Assembly: GCA_963717705.1 (NCBI GenBank)
Contig: CAVQWT010000002.1
Location: 186,001-250,000 of the forward strand
DNA from: CAVQWT01 sp963717705
Lineage (GTDB): Bacteria; Pseudomonadota; Gammaproteobacteria; Burkholderiales; Casimicrobiaceae
DNA: 64,000 nt
Reading direction: 5' to 3'
Numbering within the stretch: the stretch's first letter is position 1; the number at the start of each line of letters is the position of its first letter. The position numbers were made by a program, and so were the translations under genes. The notes beneath the pieces were generated by a model. That model was not told the DNA's origin, ran no database searches, and worked only from the letters and a program-made list of their open reading frames with translations. This document shows, piece by piece, positions 17,745 to 28,556 of this stretch.

Positions 17745-19196
17745 TCAGCGGATCACCGCCAGCCAGGGCAGCCCGACGACGAGCAGAACGACGATGAACA
17801 GCACGCCGAAGATCGCCCCCAGTCGCCAGTAGTCCTTGCCCGGGAGGTAGCCCGAGCCGTAATACACGGGGCTGGGTCCGGTCGCATACGGCGTCAGCAC
17901 GCCCATGATGCCCAGCGTCAGGCAGAGCAGCAGCGCGAACAGCGGCATGTTGAGCCCGGTGATCGTCGAGCCGACCGCCAGCATCACCGGCAGCAGCGCG
18001 GTGACGTGGGCGGTGATGCTCGCAAAGAGGTAGTGCGTGAAGTAGAACACCAGCACCAGCACGACCATCGCGGTGAACGGCGAAAACCCGGTCATGTGCG
18101 AGGCGACCGTGTCGGCGAACCACTTGACGAAGCCAACCCGATTGAGGCCGTCGGCCAGCGCGACCAGCGTCGCGAACCAGGCCAGCGTGTTCCACGCCGT
18201 CGAGTTCTTCACCATGTCGTCCCAGGTGACGACGCCGGTGACGAGCATCAGCGAGATGACGACCAACGCGGTGGTCGTCGCGTTGATGTAGTCGCCGCCG
18301 AAGATCCACAGCACCAGCGCGATGACGACCAGCACGGCGAGGGTGAATTCACGCTCGGTGAAGCCGCCCATCTTGCCCAGCTCGCCGGCGGCCCATTTCG
18401 GAACCGCCTCGCCCGACTTGATCTCGGGCGGATAGATCCAGTAGGTGAGCAGCGGGATCAGGATCAGCAGCAGGATGCCGACCGGCGCGAAGGCGGTGAA
18501 CCATTCGGTCCAGCCGATGGTGATCTTCGACGTCTTGGCCACCAGCTCCGCGGCCAGCAGGTTCGGCGCCAGCGCGGTCAGGAACATCGAGCTCGTCACG
18601 CAGGTGCTCGCGATCGCGACCCACATGATGTACGAGCCGATCTTGCGCGCCGACGGGTCGTCCGGCTTCGAGTCGTAGAGCATCGGCAGGTTGCGGATCA
18701 CCGGGTAGATCGTGCCGCCGCTGCGCGCCGTGTTCGACGGGGTGAACGGCGCCAGGATCGTGTCGGCGACCGTCACCGCGTAGCCGAGCGTCAGCGTCCG
18801 CCGCCCCATCTTCTTGACCAGGATCAGCGCGATCCGCCGGCCCAGCCCCGTCTTGTCGTAGCCCAGCGCGAACATGAACGCGCCGAAGATCAGCCACACG
18901 GTGCTGTTGGAGAAGCCGGACAGCGCCCAGGTCAGCGCGGCGTTCGCCGGCTTGAACCCCGGTTTCGCCAGTTCGGCCGGCGCGTAGAGCACCCAGGGCG
19001 CCAGCACGGTGACCAGCGTGACGCCGATGAGTCCGATCGCCCCGCCGGGCAGCGGCTCGAGCATCAGCCCGACGATGACGCCGGCGAAGATGGCGAAGAA
19101 GTACCAGGCGTGAGGCGCAAGGCCCGCCGGGGCAGGCAGCAGCGCGAGGATGACGGCGACCGCGATCGGCGCCAGGGCTTTCCAGGACAGTTTCAT
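17745..19196 (-). CDS. DASS-family anion transporter (malate/2-oxoglutarate or tartrate/succinate-like)
   Basis: 483 residues, about 12-13 membrane helices. Signatures are SNTARSGGTIYPVIRNL, the central helices with TWDDMVKNSTAWNTLAWFATLVALADGL, and TPYATGPSPVYYGSGYLPGKDYW. These fit the plastidial 2-oxoglutarate/malate translocator and CitT/TtdT branch rather than the Na+-coupled branch, so it may be an exchanger. The ATG at 19196 follows GGGGA. It is first in a two-gene unit with the SLC13 gene. An FNR-like palindrome lies 141 bases upstream. Substrate inferred from the family. Confidence 0.85.
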   Translation of the reverse strand: MKLSWKALAPIAVAVILALLPAPAGLAPHAWYFFAIFAGVIVGLMLEPLPGGAIGLIGVTLVTVLAPWVLYAPAELAKPGFKPANAALTWALSGFSNSTVWLIFGAFMFALGYDKTGLGRRIALILVKKMGRRTLTLGYAVTVADTILAPFTPSNTARSGGTIYPVIRNLPMLYDSKPDDPSARKIGSYIMWVAIASTCVTSSMFLTALAPNLLAAELVAKTSKITIGWTEWFTAFAPVGILLLILIPLLTYWIYPPEIKSGEAVPKWAAGELGKMGGFTEREFTLAVLVVIALVLWIFGGDYINATTTALVVISLMLVTGVVTWDDMVKNSTAWNTLAWFATLVALADGLNRVGFVKWFADTVASHMTGFSPFTAMVVLVLVFYFTHYLFASITAHVTALLPVMLAVGSTITGLNMPLFALLLCLTLGIMGVLTPYATGPSPVYYGSGYLPGKDYWRLGAIFGVLFIVVLLVVGLPWLAVIR

Positions 19197-19336
19197 CGCA
19201 ATTTCCCCGCCTTTTGGACAGGGTTCCGCAACGCAGCACCGGCCGGGGAATTCCCGGCGTCCGCCGCTCGTTTCCAGGGACCGCGATCGTCCGCGGCATT
19301 CAAGTGCCCATGATCCACCTTCCCGCGGGTAACCCG

Positions 19337-19350
19337 TTGAGCGCGATCAA
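19337..19350. promoter_or_regulatory. FNR-like palindrome upstream of the DASS genes
   Basis: TTGAG-CGCG-ATCAA matches the FNR consensus TTGAT-N4-ATCAA at nine of ten fixed positions. It is centred about 147 bases before the DASS start codon on the minus strand. Confidence 0.35.
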
Positions 19351-19529
19351 GGCGGCAGCGAAAAGCGGCCGGTTGCCGCGGGCAAGGCGCCCGGAAACGG
19401 TGCGGCAACAGCCACTTGCAGAGTTTCCAACGCGCCGGACCCCTGATGCCGGCGCGGCTCGCCGCGGCGACGCTGCTGCGTTTGGATGCCGCCGGAGGAG
19501 CCGGCGGGGCGATCGCCGCCCCGGTATTC

Positions 19530-19558
19530 GTGACGTTCCGCGTCGGCAGCGCTAGAAT
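19530..19558 (+). promoter_or_regulatory. Sigma70-like promoter for the SDR gene
   Basis: GTGACG (19530-19535), a 17-base spacer and TAGAAT (19553-19558). The expected transcript would start about 28 bases before the SDR start codon. Confidence 0.4.
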
Positions 19559-19592
19559 GTTGCAGTGCACCCAAACGTTGCCAGGAGCTTCC

Positions 19593-20408
19593 ATGGAATT
19601 CGCAGATAAGGTTGCAGTCATCACCGGCGCCGCGAGCGGCATCGGGCGCGCGGTCGCCCTCACCCTGGCCAGCCGCGGTGTCCGCGCCGTGGCGATGGTG
19701 GACATGGGCGACGGGATCGACGGCGTCGCCGCCGACGTCAACGCCAAGGCGGGTCGCGAGGTCGCGTATCCCTACCGCGGCAACACGACCGACGAGGCGT
19801 TCCGCGCGTCGGTGTTCGACTCGATCAGCAAGCGGTTCGGCCTGGTCAGCATGTGCGTGCCGGCCGCCGGCATCACCCGCGACGACCTCGCCGTCCGGGT
19901 CGACAAGATCACCGGCAAGGCGCGCATCTATCCGGTAGACAAGTTCAAGCTGGTCGTCGACGTGAACCTGATCGCGCCGGTGTACTGGGCGCTGGAAATG
20001 ATCGGACGCATCGCCGAGGACCGCGCGGCGCGCGGCCTCAAGCGCTGGGTGCCCACCGAGGGGATGCAGGGTGCGATCGTGTTCATCGGCTCGGTGTCCT
20101 CGCAGGGCAACCGCGGCCAGATCTCGTACGCCAGCACCAAGGCCGGCCTCGAGGGCGCCGCCGCGACCATCATGCAGGAGGCGATCTTCCACGGCGTGCG
20201 CTGCGGGCTGATCCACCCGGGCTACACCGACACGCCGATGGTGCGCGCGCTGGGCGACGACTTCGTAGCCAAGAACATCCTGCCGTACACCCAATTGGGA
20301 CGCCTGATCCGTCCCGACGAAATCGCCGACGCGATCTGCTTCATGCTCGCCAACTCCGCGGTCAGCGGCGAGCTCTGGGCCGACGCCGGCTGGCACGCGC
20401 CGGCGTAG
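19593..20408 (+). CDS. Short-chain dehydrogenase/reductase
   Basis: 271 residues, classical SDR. It has the Rossmann nucleotide site TGAASGIGRAVAL near the N-terminus, the catalytic Ser region IGSVSS (about 167-170) and Tyr179-x3-Lys183 in YASTKAG. After the first strand the sequence VDMGDG carries an acidic residue, favouring NAD(H). The family PG motif is present as HPGYTDTPM. AGGAG precedes the ATG. It stands alone between the divergent DASS genes and the convergent porin gene; substrate unknown. Confidence 0.85.
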   Translation: MEFADKVAVITGAASGIGRAVALTLASRGVRAVAMVDMGDGIDGVAADVNAKAGREVAYPYRGNTTDEAFRASVFDSISKRFGLVSMCVPAAGITRDDLAVRVDKITGKARIYPVDKFKLVVDVNLIAPVYWALEMIGRIAEDRAARGLKRWVPTEGMQGAIVFIGSVSSQGNRGQISYASTKAGLEGAAATIMQEAIFHGVRCGLIHPGYTDTPMVRALGDDFVAKNILPYTQLGRLIRPDEIADAICFMLANSAVSGELWADAGWHAPA

Positions 20409-20553
20409 CACCGGCATGCACGGAAGACCGGCGCCGGGGCTTCCTCGCCGGCATCGGTTTCCGGGCGCCGAGCTCCAGTTCCGCGTGACCGCGCGGCATT
20501 CAGAGGTCAGTGATCCCGGCCGACCGGCCGTCGCAGTACCGCGACGCGACTGC

Positions 20554-21834
20554 CTAGAACCCGACCGCGTAGTTGAGGTACGCGCGCAACTGAGTCTGCG
20601 TCTGCGGCGAGCCGTCCTGGTGCAGCCAGGAGTACCGGAACGTCGCAACCAGCCCGTCCAGGATGGTTCCCTTGCCGAACGCGTAGTCGACGCGGACGTC
20701 GGTCTCGTAGCGGTCGGGAATCGGCGCGCCCGACTGCGCGTTGATCCTGTCGCGACCGCTCGCGTAGACGGCCGCGGCGGTGAGTCCGGGGGCGCCAAGT
20801 GTCGTGAAGTTGACGTTGCCGCCGATGCCCCAGGCGCGCTCACCCGCGGTGCTGAACGACACCTGCATCAGGTTGAGGTACGACGCGTGGTCTCCGAACG
20901 GGCTCTGCGTGTCGTACCCCCTGCCGGTCTGGGTATAGTAAAGCTGCCCGCCCACCGGCCCGTAGGTCACGGCGGCCTGCAAACCGACGCCATAGGTCGA
21001 GAACGAGCCGATCTGCTCGTCGCCGACCGAGGTCTGCGGGTAGTACTGGGCCCCCAGCGTAAACGACGTCTTGTCGTCGACCGCGAACGGGTACTTGGCG
21101 TCGACGTAGAAGGTGTTGAAGACGTCGACGCCGTATTGCTCGTCCACCCGGACGTAGCCGTTCTTGGCGAAGTCCCAGGTTCCGCCGGCGTAGATCACGC
21201 CGCGCTGGTTGCCGTCGCCACCCGCGACATTCGACATCCAGGCGAAGCTCTTCGCATCGCGGCTCTTTTTCTTCGTGATGTAGCCGCCGGTGTATGAGAC
21301 CTCGCCGGCCGAGCCGGTCAGCGTGTAGGCCTCGAAGGTGTTGGGGATCATCCGGCTGTCCTGCGGATTGATGAACGGCCGGTTGATCAGCTGCCGGTAG
21401 CCGGTGACCGTCTGGCCGAGGATGCGCACAGCGCCGAAGGCCTCGCCCAGCACCGTGATCGGTTCCTGCACCGGCGCGAGGAGCTTGGTCCCGCCCTTGT
21501 CGTCGGGGCCGTACAGCTTCTGCGACGTGTAGCCGACGATCCCCACCTGGAACAGGTCGCCCCACCAGGGGCTGCGCAGGCCCGCCCATCCGCCGAGCGC
21601 CCACGCGGTGCTCTGCGCCCCGGTGAGACTCTCCTGGTCGAAGTAATAGGTGCGAAGCTGCAGCACCGGCTCGAAGCCGCCGGGAAGCTTGTACCCTTCT
21701 TTCGACAGGTCGCCCGGGTAGATGCCCTGGGCCGACGCAAGCGACCCGGTCAGCAGGGCGCACAGCGCGCCCGCGAGACCGACGCGACGTCCGGCGCGGG
21801 CGGCCTTGCGTGAAGTCAGGGGATGGAGGTTCAT
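20554..21834 (-). CDS. OprD-like outer-membrane porin
   Basis: 426 residues. It has a signal peptide (twin-Arg-containing n-region, cleavage probably after ASA at residue 35), then alternating amphipathic strands rich in Tyr, Gly and Asp, and the terminal Phe (LNYAVGF) typical of outer-membrane barrels. The overall pattern fits the OprD family of substrate-specific porins for small carboxylates and basic amino acids. The start at 21834 is preferred over 21870 because the signal peptide follows directly. It lies downstream of the Dcu carrier and aspartase genes on the same strand, which suggests a dicarboxylate or aspartate pore. Confidence 0.75.
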   Translation of the reverse strand: MNLHPLTSRKAARAGRRVGLAGALCALLTGSLASAQGIYPGDLSKEGYKLPGGFEPVLQLRTYYFDQESLTGAQSTAWALGGWAGLRSPWWGDLFQVGIVGYTSQKLYGPDDKGGTKLLAPVQEPITVLGEAFGAVRILGQTVTGYRQLINRPFINPQDSRMIPNTFEAYTLTGSAGEVSYTGGYITKKKSRDAKSFAWMSNVAGGDGNQRGVIYAGGTWDFAKNGYVRVDEQYGVDVFNTFYVDAKYPFAVDDKTSFTLGAQYYPQTSVGDEQIGSFSTYGVGLQAAVTYGPVGGQLYYTQTGRGYDTQSPFGDHASYLNLMQVSFSTAGERAWGIGGNVNFTTLGAPGLTAAAVYASGRDRINAQSGAPIPDRYETDVRVDYAFGKGTILDGLVATFRYSWLHQDGSPQTQTQLRAYLNYAVGF

Positions 21835-21970
21835 GGTCCGTATCTCCCACTCATGTCTCGACTCGCGCAAGGCAGCGACTTCCCGGGGAAGGGGTCACCG
21901 TCCGAGTCCTGCAATCGTTGCCTGTGATTCGCTGCCGCACCTCGCGTCGCGCGCCTTTTGCCGGAGCCGC

Positions 21971-23296
21971 TCAGAACATGAGCCGGGCGAGGAACAGGCC
22001 GGTGATCACAGCCACGGACGTCGCGACCAGACCCGGGATCATGAACGAGTGGTTGATCACGTACTTGCCGATCTTGGTCGTGCCCGACAGGTCGAAGTTG
22101 ATCGCCGCGATCAGCGAGCCGTAGGTCGGGATGAAGAAGTAGCCGTTGACCGACGGGAACATCGCGATCAGGAACTGCGGCGGGATGCCCAGCGCGATGC
22201 CCAGCGGCATCAGCGCGCGGGTCGTCGCCGCCTGGCTGTACAGCAGCACCGAGGCGAAGAAGAGGCCGAACGCGAACGTCCACGGCGCCGCCTTGGCCCA
22301 GTCGCCGATGGCCGGCACGATCACGTCCTTGTGCGCGGCGATGAAGCTGTCGCCGAGCCAGGCGAGGCCGAAGATGCCGATGACGGCAACGACGCCGGCG
22401 CGCAGCGTGGCGGTCTTAGGCACCTCGTCGACGTCGATCCGCGTGACGAGGAGCATCATCGCGGCCACCGCCATCATGATGATCTCGATCACGATCGGCA
22501 TCGCCAGCGGGGCCTTGGCGCCCGGCAGCTGCCGGTACTGCGGGAAGAAGCCGAAGAACACGACCAGCGCCACGCCGCAGAGGAACATGTAGGCCGAGAT
22601 CTTCGCCGACGGCTTCAGCGGCGCGCGGTCGTCGTCCGCCTTCGGCGCCGGGATCTGCCCCGCCTTCAGCCGCGCCTGGTACTCCGGGTCGTCCTTCAGG
22701 TCCTTGCCGATGAACATCGACACGATCGCAGCGGCGACGACGCCGGTGAGCGTCGCCGGCACGCAGATCATCAGGATCTCGGGCAGCCCCCACTGCGTCA
22801 GTCCCTTCTCGCTGAACAGGCCGATCATCGCCGCGGTGGCCGCGGCGACCGGGCTCGCGGTGATCGCCTGCTGCGACGCGATGGTCGCCACCGCCATCGG
22901 CCGCTCGGGCCGGATGCCGCTGCGGTGCGCCGTCTCGTAGATGACCGGCAGCAGCGGATAGACGATGTGGCCGGTGCCCGCGACGAACGTGAACGTCCAC
23001 GTCGTCAGCGGGGCGACGATGGTGACGTACTTGGGATTCGCCCGGATGATCCGCTCGGCGATCCGCACCAGGAAGTCGATGCCGCCCGCCGCCTCCATCA
23101 CCGACGCCGCCATGATGACGGCGAGGATGATCAGCATCACGTCCACCGGCGGCGAAGTCGGGCTGACGCCGAACGCGACGACGAGGACAAGGAGGCCAAC
23201 CGCGCCCCACAGGCCAAGCCCCACGCCGGAGAAGCGCGAGCCCATCCAGATCGCGGCCAGCACGACGACGAACTGCAGGACGATTGCCATTGTCAT
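21971..23296 (-). CDS. Anaerobic C4-dicarboxylate transporter, DcuA/DcuB family
   Basis: 441 residues, about 11-12 membrane helices. Family segments include GGIDFLVRIAERIIRANP, FVAGTGHIVYPLLPVIYE, RPERPMAVATIASQQAITASPVAAATA in two overlapping parts, and FPSVNGYFFIPTYGSLIAAI. Dcu carriers exchange fumarate, malate or aspartate for succinate, mainly under anaerobiosis. GGGAGAG precedes the ATG at 23296. The gene is 40 bases downstream of aspA, the same pairing as aspA-dcuA in E. coli, supporting an aspartate-to-fumarate route. A vs B cannot be settled by eye. Confidence 0.9.
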   Translation of the reverse strand: MTMAIVLQFVVVLAAIWMGSRFSGVGLGLWGAVGLLVLVVAFGVSPTSPPVDVMLIILAVIMAASVMEAAGGIDFLVRIAERIIRANPKYVTIVAPLTTWTFTFVAGTGHIVYPLLPVIYETAHRSGIRPERPMAVATIASQQAITASPVAAATAAMIGLFSEKGLTQWGLPEILMICVPATLTGVVAAAIVSMFIGKDLKDDPEYQARLKAGQIPAPKADDDRAPLKPSAKISAYMFLCGVALVVFFGFFPQYRQLPGAKAPLAMPIVIEIIMMAVAAMMLLVTRIDVDEVPKTATLRAGVVAVIGIFGLAWLGDSFIAAHKDVIVPAIGDWAKAAPWTFAFGLFFASVLLYSQAATTRALMPLGIALGIPPQFLIAMFPSVNGYFFIPTYGSLIAAINFDLSGTTKIGKYVINHSFMIPGLVATSVAVITGLFLARLMF

Positions 23297-23336
23297 GTTG
23301 CTCTCCCAGCGCGCATGCGCGCCTGATGGATGAGGT

Positions 23337-24740
<1,404 letters not shown>

Positions 24741-24926
24741 GGTGACTCTCCTTGGTTCGGTGGGGCGTGCGCCCGAATTCCGGCGGCGGCCGCCTTCGGT
24801 ACGTGTCGGGGGGGAAAGGGCACGGTCCCGCTGCGCGCCGCGGCGCGGGGATGCGAACACCGCCGCGGCGGCACGCCGCATCCGCTGTTGCTTCTGGAAA
24901 TTCTCCGCCGGCGCGGGTGGTGCGTG

Positions 24927-24940
24927 TTGATCCTGCTCAA
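24927..24940. promoter_or_regulatory. FNR-like palindrome upstream of aspA
   Basis: TTGAT-CCTG-CTCAA matches the FNR consensus except for one base in the second half-site. It lies about 190 bases before the aspA start codon. E. coli aspA and dcuB are FNR-activated, so this is plausible, but the distance is long. Confidence 0.3.
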
Positions 24941-24974
24941 CCGCCGGGCAATGGCGCTGCGGCGAAAGGCCGCG

Positions 24975-26192
24975 TCAGCGCGCGGATGCCGCCGTGGCCC
25001 CCGCGCGAATCCGGATGCCGTCGCGCACCGCGTCGCCGGGATAGACGACGACCTGCTCGGCCGGCTCGAGCCCGCGCAGCACGACGGTCACCGCGCCTCC
25101 GCGCGGCCCCGGTTCGATGGCCCGCAGCCGCGCACGGTCACCATCCGCGACGAACACGGCCCACTCCGCGCCGTGGCGGAACACCGCGCCGGTCGGCACC
25201 GTGATCGCGTCGGCCAGGCGGGCGACGGTGATCCTCGCATCGATCCGATAGGCGTCGCCCATGTCCTGCCAGTCCTGGAGCGGCGAGGTGAAGTCGACGA
25301 CGACGTTGACCCGCTGCTCCTCGACGCCGAGCGCCGACACCTTGGTGAAGGCCGCCGGCTCGATCAGGCGCACCCGTCCCGACAGCGCGGGTGTCCCCGC
25401 GCCGCGGTCGAGCCGCGCCGGCGCGCCCGGCTGGATCAGCGCCGCGTCGGCGGTCAGCACGTCGACGACGACCTCGAGGTTGTGCGGATCACCCACCTCG
25501 ACCAGCGCCGCGCCCACCGCCACGACGGTCTCGCTCTCCTGCGCCACCCGCAGCACGCGTCCGGCAACGGGGGAGCGTATGTCCCAGCGCTCGCCACCTG
25601 TCCGGTCACCGGAGCGGGCCCGCAGCAGCGCGGCGCGTGCGAGGGCGAGCTGGTGCTCCGCCACGTGGCTGTCGAAGCGCGCGACCGCGAGTTCCTTCGC
25701 CTTGAGATCGACCTCGCCCTCCGCGCGCTCGAGCGCCTGCTTCGACGTGAACCCCTGGGCGGCGAGGCTGCGGCCGCGCTCGAGCTCGGATTGCGCGAGC
25801 CGGAGCGCCACCTGCGCCCGCTCCACCGTGGCGCCCGTGCGCAAGCCGTCGGCCTCGGCGGCGCCGACCCGCTCGTTGAGTTCCTGCACCGCCCGGGCGT
25901 CGAGCAGCGTCGGCGCCGCCGGCACCAGAGTCGCCAGCAAGGCATCGCGCGCCACCGGGTCGCCGGCCTTGAGCCCGATGCGCAACAGGCGTCCCGCGAT
26001 CGGCGCCGACACGACGTAGCGCTCGCGCACCCGCGTCTTGCCGTCCTCGTCGACGGTTTTCTCGAACGTACCCCGCGCGACCGGGACCAGGTCCACGTCG
26101 ACGGGCCGCGGCGCGAACGCCCAGACGGCGAGGCCGGCCGCGGCCGCCGCCGCGATGAGCCAGGGCCAGCGCGACTGCCATTTTCCGTTCAT
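24975..26192 (-). CDS. HlyD/membrane-fusion periplasmic adaptor of an ABC exporter
   Basis: 405 residues. One N-terminal membrane anchor (WPWLIAAAAAAGLAVWAFA), then the lipoyl-like half (RYVVSAPIAGRLLRIGLKAGD), a helical hairpin (about residues 95-195, rich in Ala, Leu, Glu and Arg), the second lipoyl half (WDIRSPVAGRVLRV) and beta-barrel domains. It would bridge the inner-membrane permease to an outer-membrane channel not encoded here. It begins three bases after the permease stop and is last in a three-gene operon. Exported substrate unknown. Confidence 0.87.
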   Translation of the reverse strand: MNGKWQSRWPWLIAAAAAAGLAVWAFAPRPVDVDLVPVARGTFEKTVDEDGKTRVRERYVVSAPIAGRLLRIGLKAGDPVARDALLATLVPAAPTLLDARAVQELNERVGAAEADGLRTGATVERAQVALRLAQSELERGRSLAAQGFTSKQALERAEGEVDLKAKELAVARFDSHVAEHQLALARAALLRARSGDRTGGERWDIRSPVAGRVLRVAQESETVVAVGAALVEVGDPHNLEVVVDVLTADAALIQPGAPARLDRGAGTPALSGRVRLIEPAAFTKVSALGVEEQRVNVVVDFTSPLQDWQDMGDAYRIDARITVARLADAITVPTGAVFRHGAEWAVFVADGDRARLRAIEPGPRGGAVTVVLRGLEPAEQVVVYPGDAVRDGIRIRAGATAASAR

Positions 26193-26195
26193 CGG

Positions 26196-28556
26196 CTACT
26201 CTCTCGTCTTCAGCGCCGCGACCAGATCGAGACGATCGATGCGGCGGCGCACGATCAGCGCGCTCGCGACGCCCGCGGCGACGATGGCCAGCGCGGCGAA
26301 CGCGTAAGTGCGCGGGAAGATCACGATCGGTATCGCGATCATGTCGGTGTGGCTCATCCGCACAATCGCCCACGACAGCCAGTATCCGAGGATACCTCCC
26401 AAGGGCAGCGCGACGAGGATCTCCAGCGCAAGCTCGCCCAGCAGGAAGGTCGACACCTCGCCGCGGGTGAAGCCGAGCACGCGCAGGCTCGCGAGTTCCC
26501 AGGTGCGCTCCTGCAGCGCGACGCGGGCGTTGTTGTAGACGACGCCGATGGCGATCATCGCCGCGAAGCCGGTGAGGATCGCCGTGAAGAACAGCACGTT
26601 GCGCGCCGAGGTCTCGCGGAAGTTGGCGAGCATCGCCGTCTTGCTGGCGGCGATCGCGACGCGCGGGAATTCCTTCAGCCGGGCGAACAGCGTGTCGGCC
26701 TGCTCCGGATCCAGTCTCGTGGCCACGCTCGATACGGTGCCGGCGTCGCCGGTGAGATGGCCGAGCGCGTCGCGGTCCATGTATGCGAAAAGGCCGATCA
26801 GGTCGTGGACGGTGCCGGCGACCGTCGCGTCGCGCTGGTTGCGCCTGCCGGTGAGGACCTCGACCCGAAGCGTGTCACCCGGCCGAACGGCCAGCCGCTC
26901 GGCGAGCCGGTCGGTGAGCAGCAGGCCCTCCGGCGGAACCGCAACCGCGCGCAACTCGGCATCGAGGGGGCGCCGCAGCTCGCCGTCGCGCGGGATGCCC
27001 TGGATCGCGGTGCGGTAGCTGCGGTGGCCCGCGACGAGGCGCACCGGCACGTTCAGCGCCCCCTCGGCGAACATCACGCCCGGAAGCCGGGCGATCTCGC
27101 CGATGGCCGCGGGATCCGAAGGCTCCACCAGCGCGATTTCCGCGTCGGCCCGCTGCGCGGCCTCGAACTGCACCGCGATCATGTAGTCGAGCGCGTCGCG
27201 CCAGAACATGCCGCAGATGATGATCGCCATCGCCGACGCGATCCCCAGCGTGGTGAGCAGCGCGCGCGCCCAGCGCCGCTCCATGTTGCGCACCGTCATC
27301 CGCATCGCCGGCGTGAGCAGGCGCCCCAGGCCGAGCCGCTCCATCAGCGTCGGCCGGTAGACCCCGGGGAACGGCGGCCGCATCGCCTCGGCCGGTGCGA
27401 TCGCCACGGCGCGCCGGACCGCGCCCAGCGTCCCGGCAACCGCCGCGCCCGCGGTGATCGTCGCGGCGGCGCCGACAACCCACGGCGGCAGCCGAAAGCG
27501 GTACGCGGGGAAGTGGAAGAACTCGGCGTAGAGGCCCGTCACCGCCTCGCCGAACCAGACGCCGGCGCCGATCCCGAGTGCTAAGCCCAGCGCGACGATG
27601 ACGCCGACCTGCAGCAGATAATGCCGCATCAGCGCGCCGTTCGCGTAGCCCAGCGCCTTCAGGGCCGCGATCTGCTCGCGCTGCGTGGCGACCTGGCGGC
27701 CGAGGACGACGTTGAGCAGGAAGGCCGCGACGGCGAGGAAAATCGACGGGATCACGGTCCCGGTCACCTTCCACTGGCTGATTTCCTGGGCGAGGATCCG
27801 GTGCGAAAGCTGCTCGTCGCGTCCGTGCGCATTGAGGCCGCCCCAGGGCTCGAGCAGCGCGTCGAGCGCGGCGATGACCGCGCGCTCCGATGCCCCCGGC
27901 GCCAGCCGCAGCGTCACGTGATTGAACGCACCTTCCATGTCGTACGCCGTCGCCAGCCGCTCGCGGTCGACCCAGAACACGCCGAAGTTGCGGTCGTCGG
28001 GGAAGGCGCCGCCCGACGCCGCGAAGATGTACTCGGGGGAGAGGCCGATGCCCACGATCGACAGCGTCTCCCGCCGGCCGTTGAGGAGCACTCCGACGGA
28101 GTCGCCCGGGGCGAGCCGGCGCGCCGCCGCGAAGCCCTCGGATACGACCGCCTCGCCGGCCCGACCCGGCTCCGGCGCGCGGCCGCGGCGGATGACCAGC
28201 CGGTTGAGCCGCGGCTGGCCGTCGGCCGGCAGGCCGACCATCCTGCCGATCACCGGCTCGGCGACGCCGGCCACGTCGAGCGTCGCGTCGAACGCCACCG
28301 TGGCCTCGGCGTCGCTCACGCCGGGGATCTCGGCCAGCCGCCGCTCGATCGCGCGCGGCGCGCGCTTCAGGTCGGCGAACACGTCGGCAAAACGCGCGCT
28401 CTCGTAGAACGAATCGCGTGCGTCGACCAGCGTCTCGTAGGTCGCGAGCGACCCGGCAAAGCCGGCGACCGCGCTGCCGACGACGAGGGCGACGGTGACG
28501 ACCTGGCTCCGCAGGTGCCAGAGGTCGCGCAAGAGCTTGCGATCGAGCGCCTTCAC
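26196..28556 (-). CDS. FtsX/MacB-like ABC exporter permease
   Basis: 786 residues with the duplicated FtsX layout: an N-terminal helix (VVTVALVVGSAVAGFAG), a large periplasmic domain, three helices around residues 260-400, a second anchor near residue 440 (RALLTTLGIASAMAIIICGMF), a second periplasmic domain, and three last helices (FFTAILTGFAAMIAIGVVY, then the ERTWELASLRVLGF loop and final segments). The start is a GTG at 28556, overlapping the stop of the ATPase gene as GTGA. It should couple ATP hydrolysis to export of a lipid, peptide or small molecule. Confidence 0.88.
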   Translation of the reverse strand: MKALDRKLLRDLWHLRSQVVTVALVVGSAVAGFAGSLATYETLVDARDSFYESARFADVFADLKRAPRAIERRLAEIPGVSDAEATVAFDATLDVAGVAEPVIGRMVGLPADGQPRLNRLVIRRGRAPEPGRAGEAVVSEGFAAARRLAPGDSVGVLLNGRRETLSIVGIGLSPEYIFAASGGAFPDDRNFGVFWVDRERLATAYDMEGAFNHVTLRLAPGASERAVIAALDALLEPWGGLNAHGRDEQLSHRILAQEISQWKVTGTVIPSIFLAVAAFLLNVVLGRQVATQREQIAALKALGYANGALMRHYLLQVGVIVALGLALGIGAGVWFGEAVTGLYAEFFHFPAYRFRLPPWVVGAAATITAGAAVAGTLGAVRRAVAIAPAEAMRPPFPGVYRPTLMERLGLGRLLTPAMRMTVRNMERRWARALLTTLGIASAMAIIICGMFWRDALDYMIAVQFEAAQRADAEIALVEPSDPAAIGEIARLPGVMFAEGALNVPVRLVAGHRSYRTAIQGIPRDGELRRPLDAELRAVAVPPEGLLLTDRLAERLAVRPGDTLRVEVLTGRRNQRDATVAGTVHDLIGLFAYMDRDALGHLTGDAGTVSSVATRLDPEQADTLFARLKEFPRVAIAASKTAMLANFRETSARNVLFFTAILTGFAAMIAIGVVYNNARVALQERTWELASLRVLGFTRGEVSTFLLGELALEILVALPLGGILGYWLSWAIVRMSHTDMIAIPIVIFPRTYAFAALAIVAAGVASALIVRRRIDRLDLVAALKTRE

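Larger units (their letters stand above)
19197..19592. other. Divergent 396-base intergenic region
   Basis: No credible gene. On the DASS side it holds a one-mismatch FNR-like palindrome at 19337-19350. On the SDR side it has a sigma70-like promoter (19530-19558). The rest shows no repeat or strong hairpin that I can support. Confidence 0.5.
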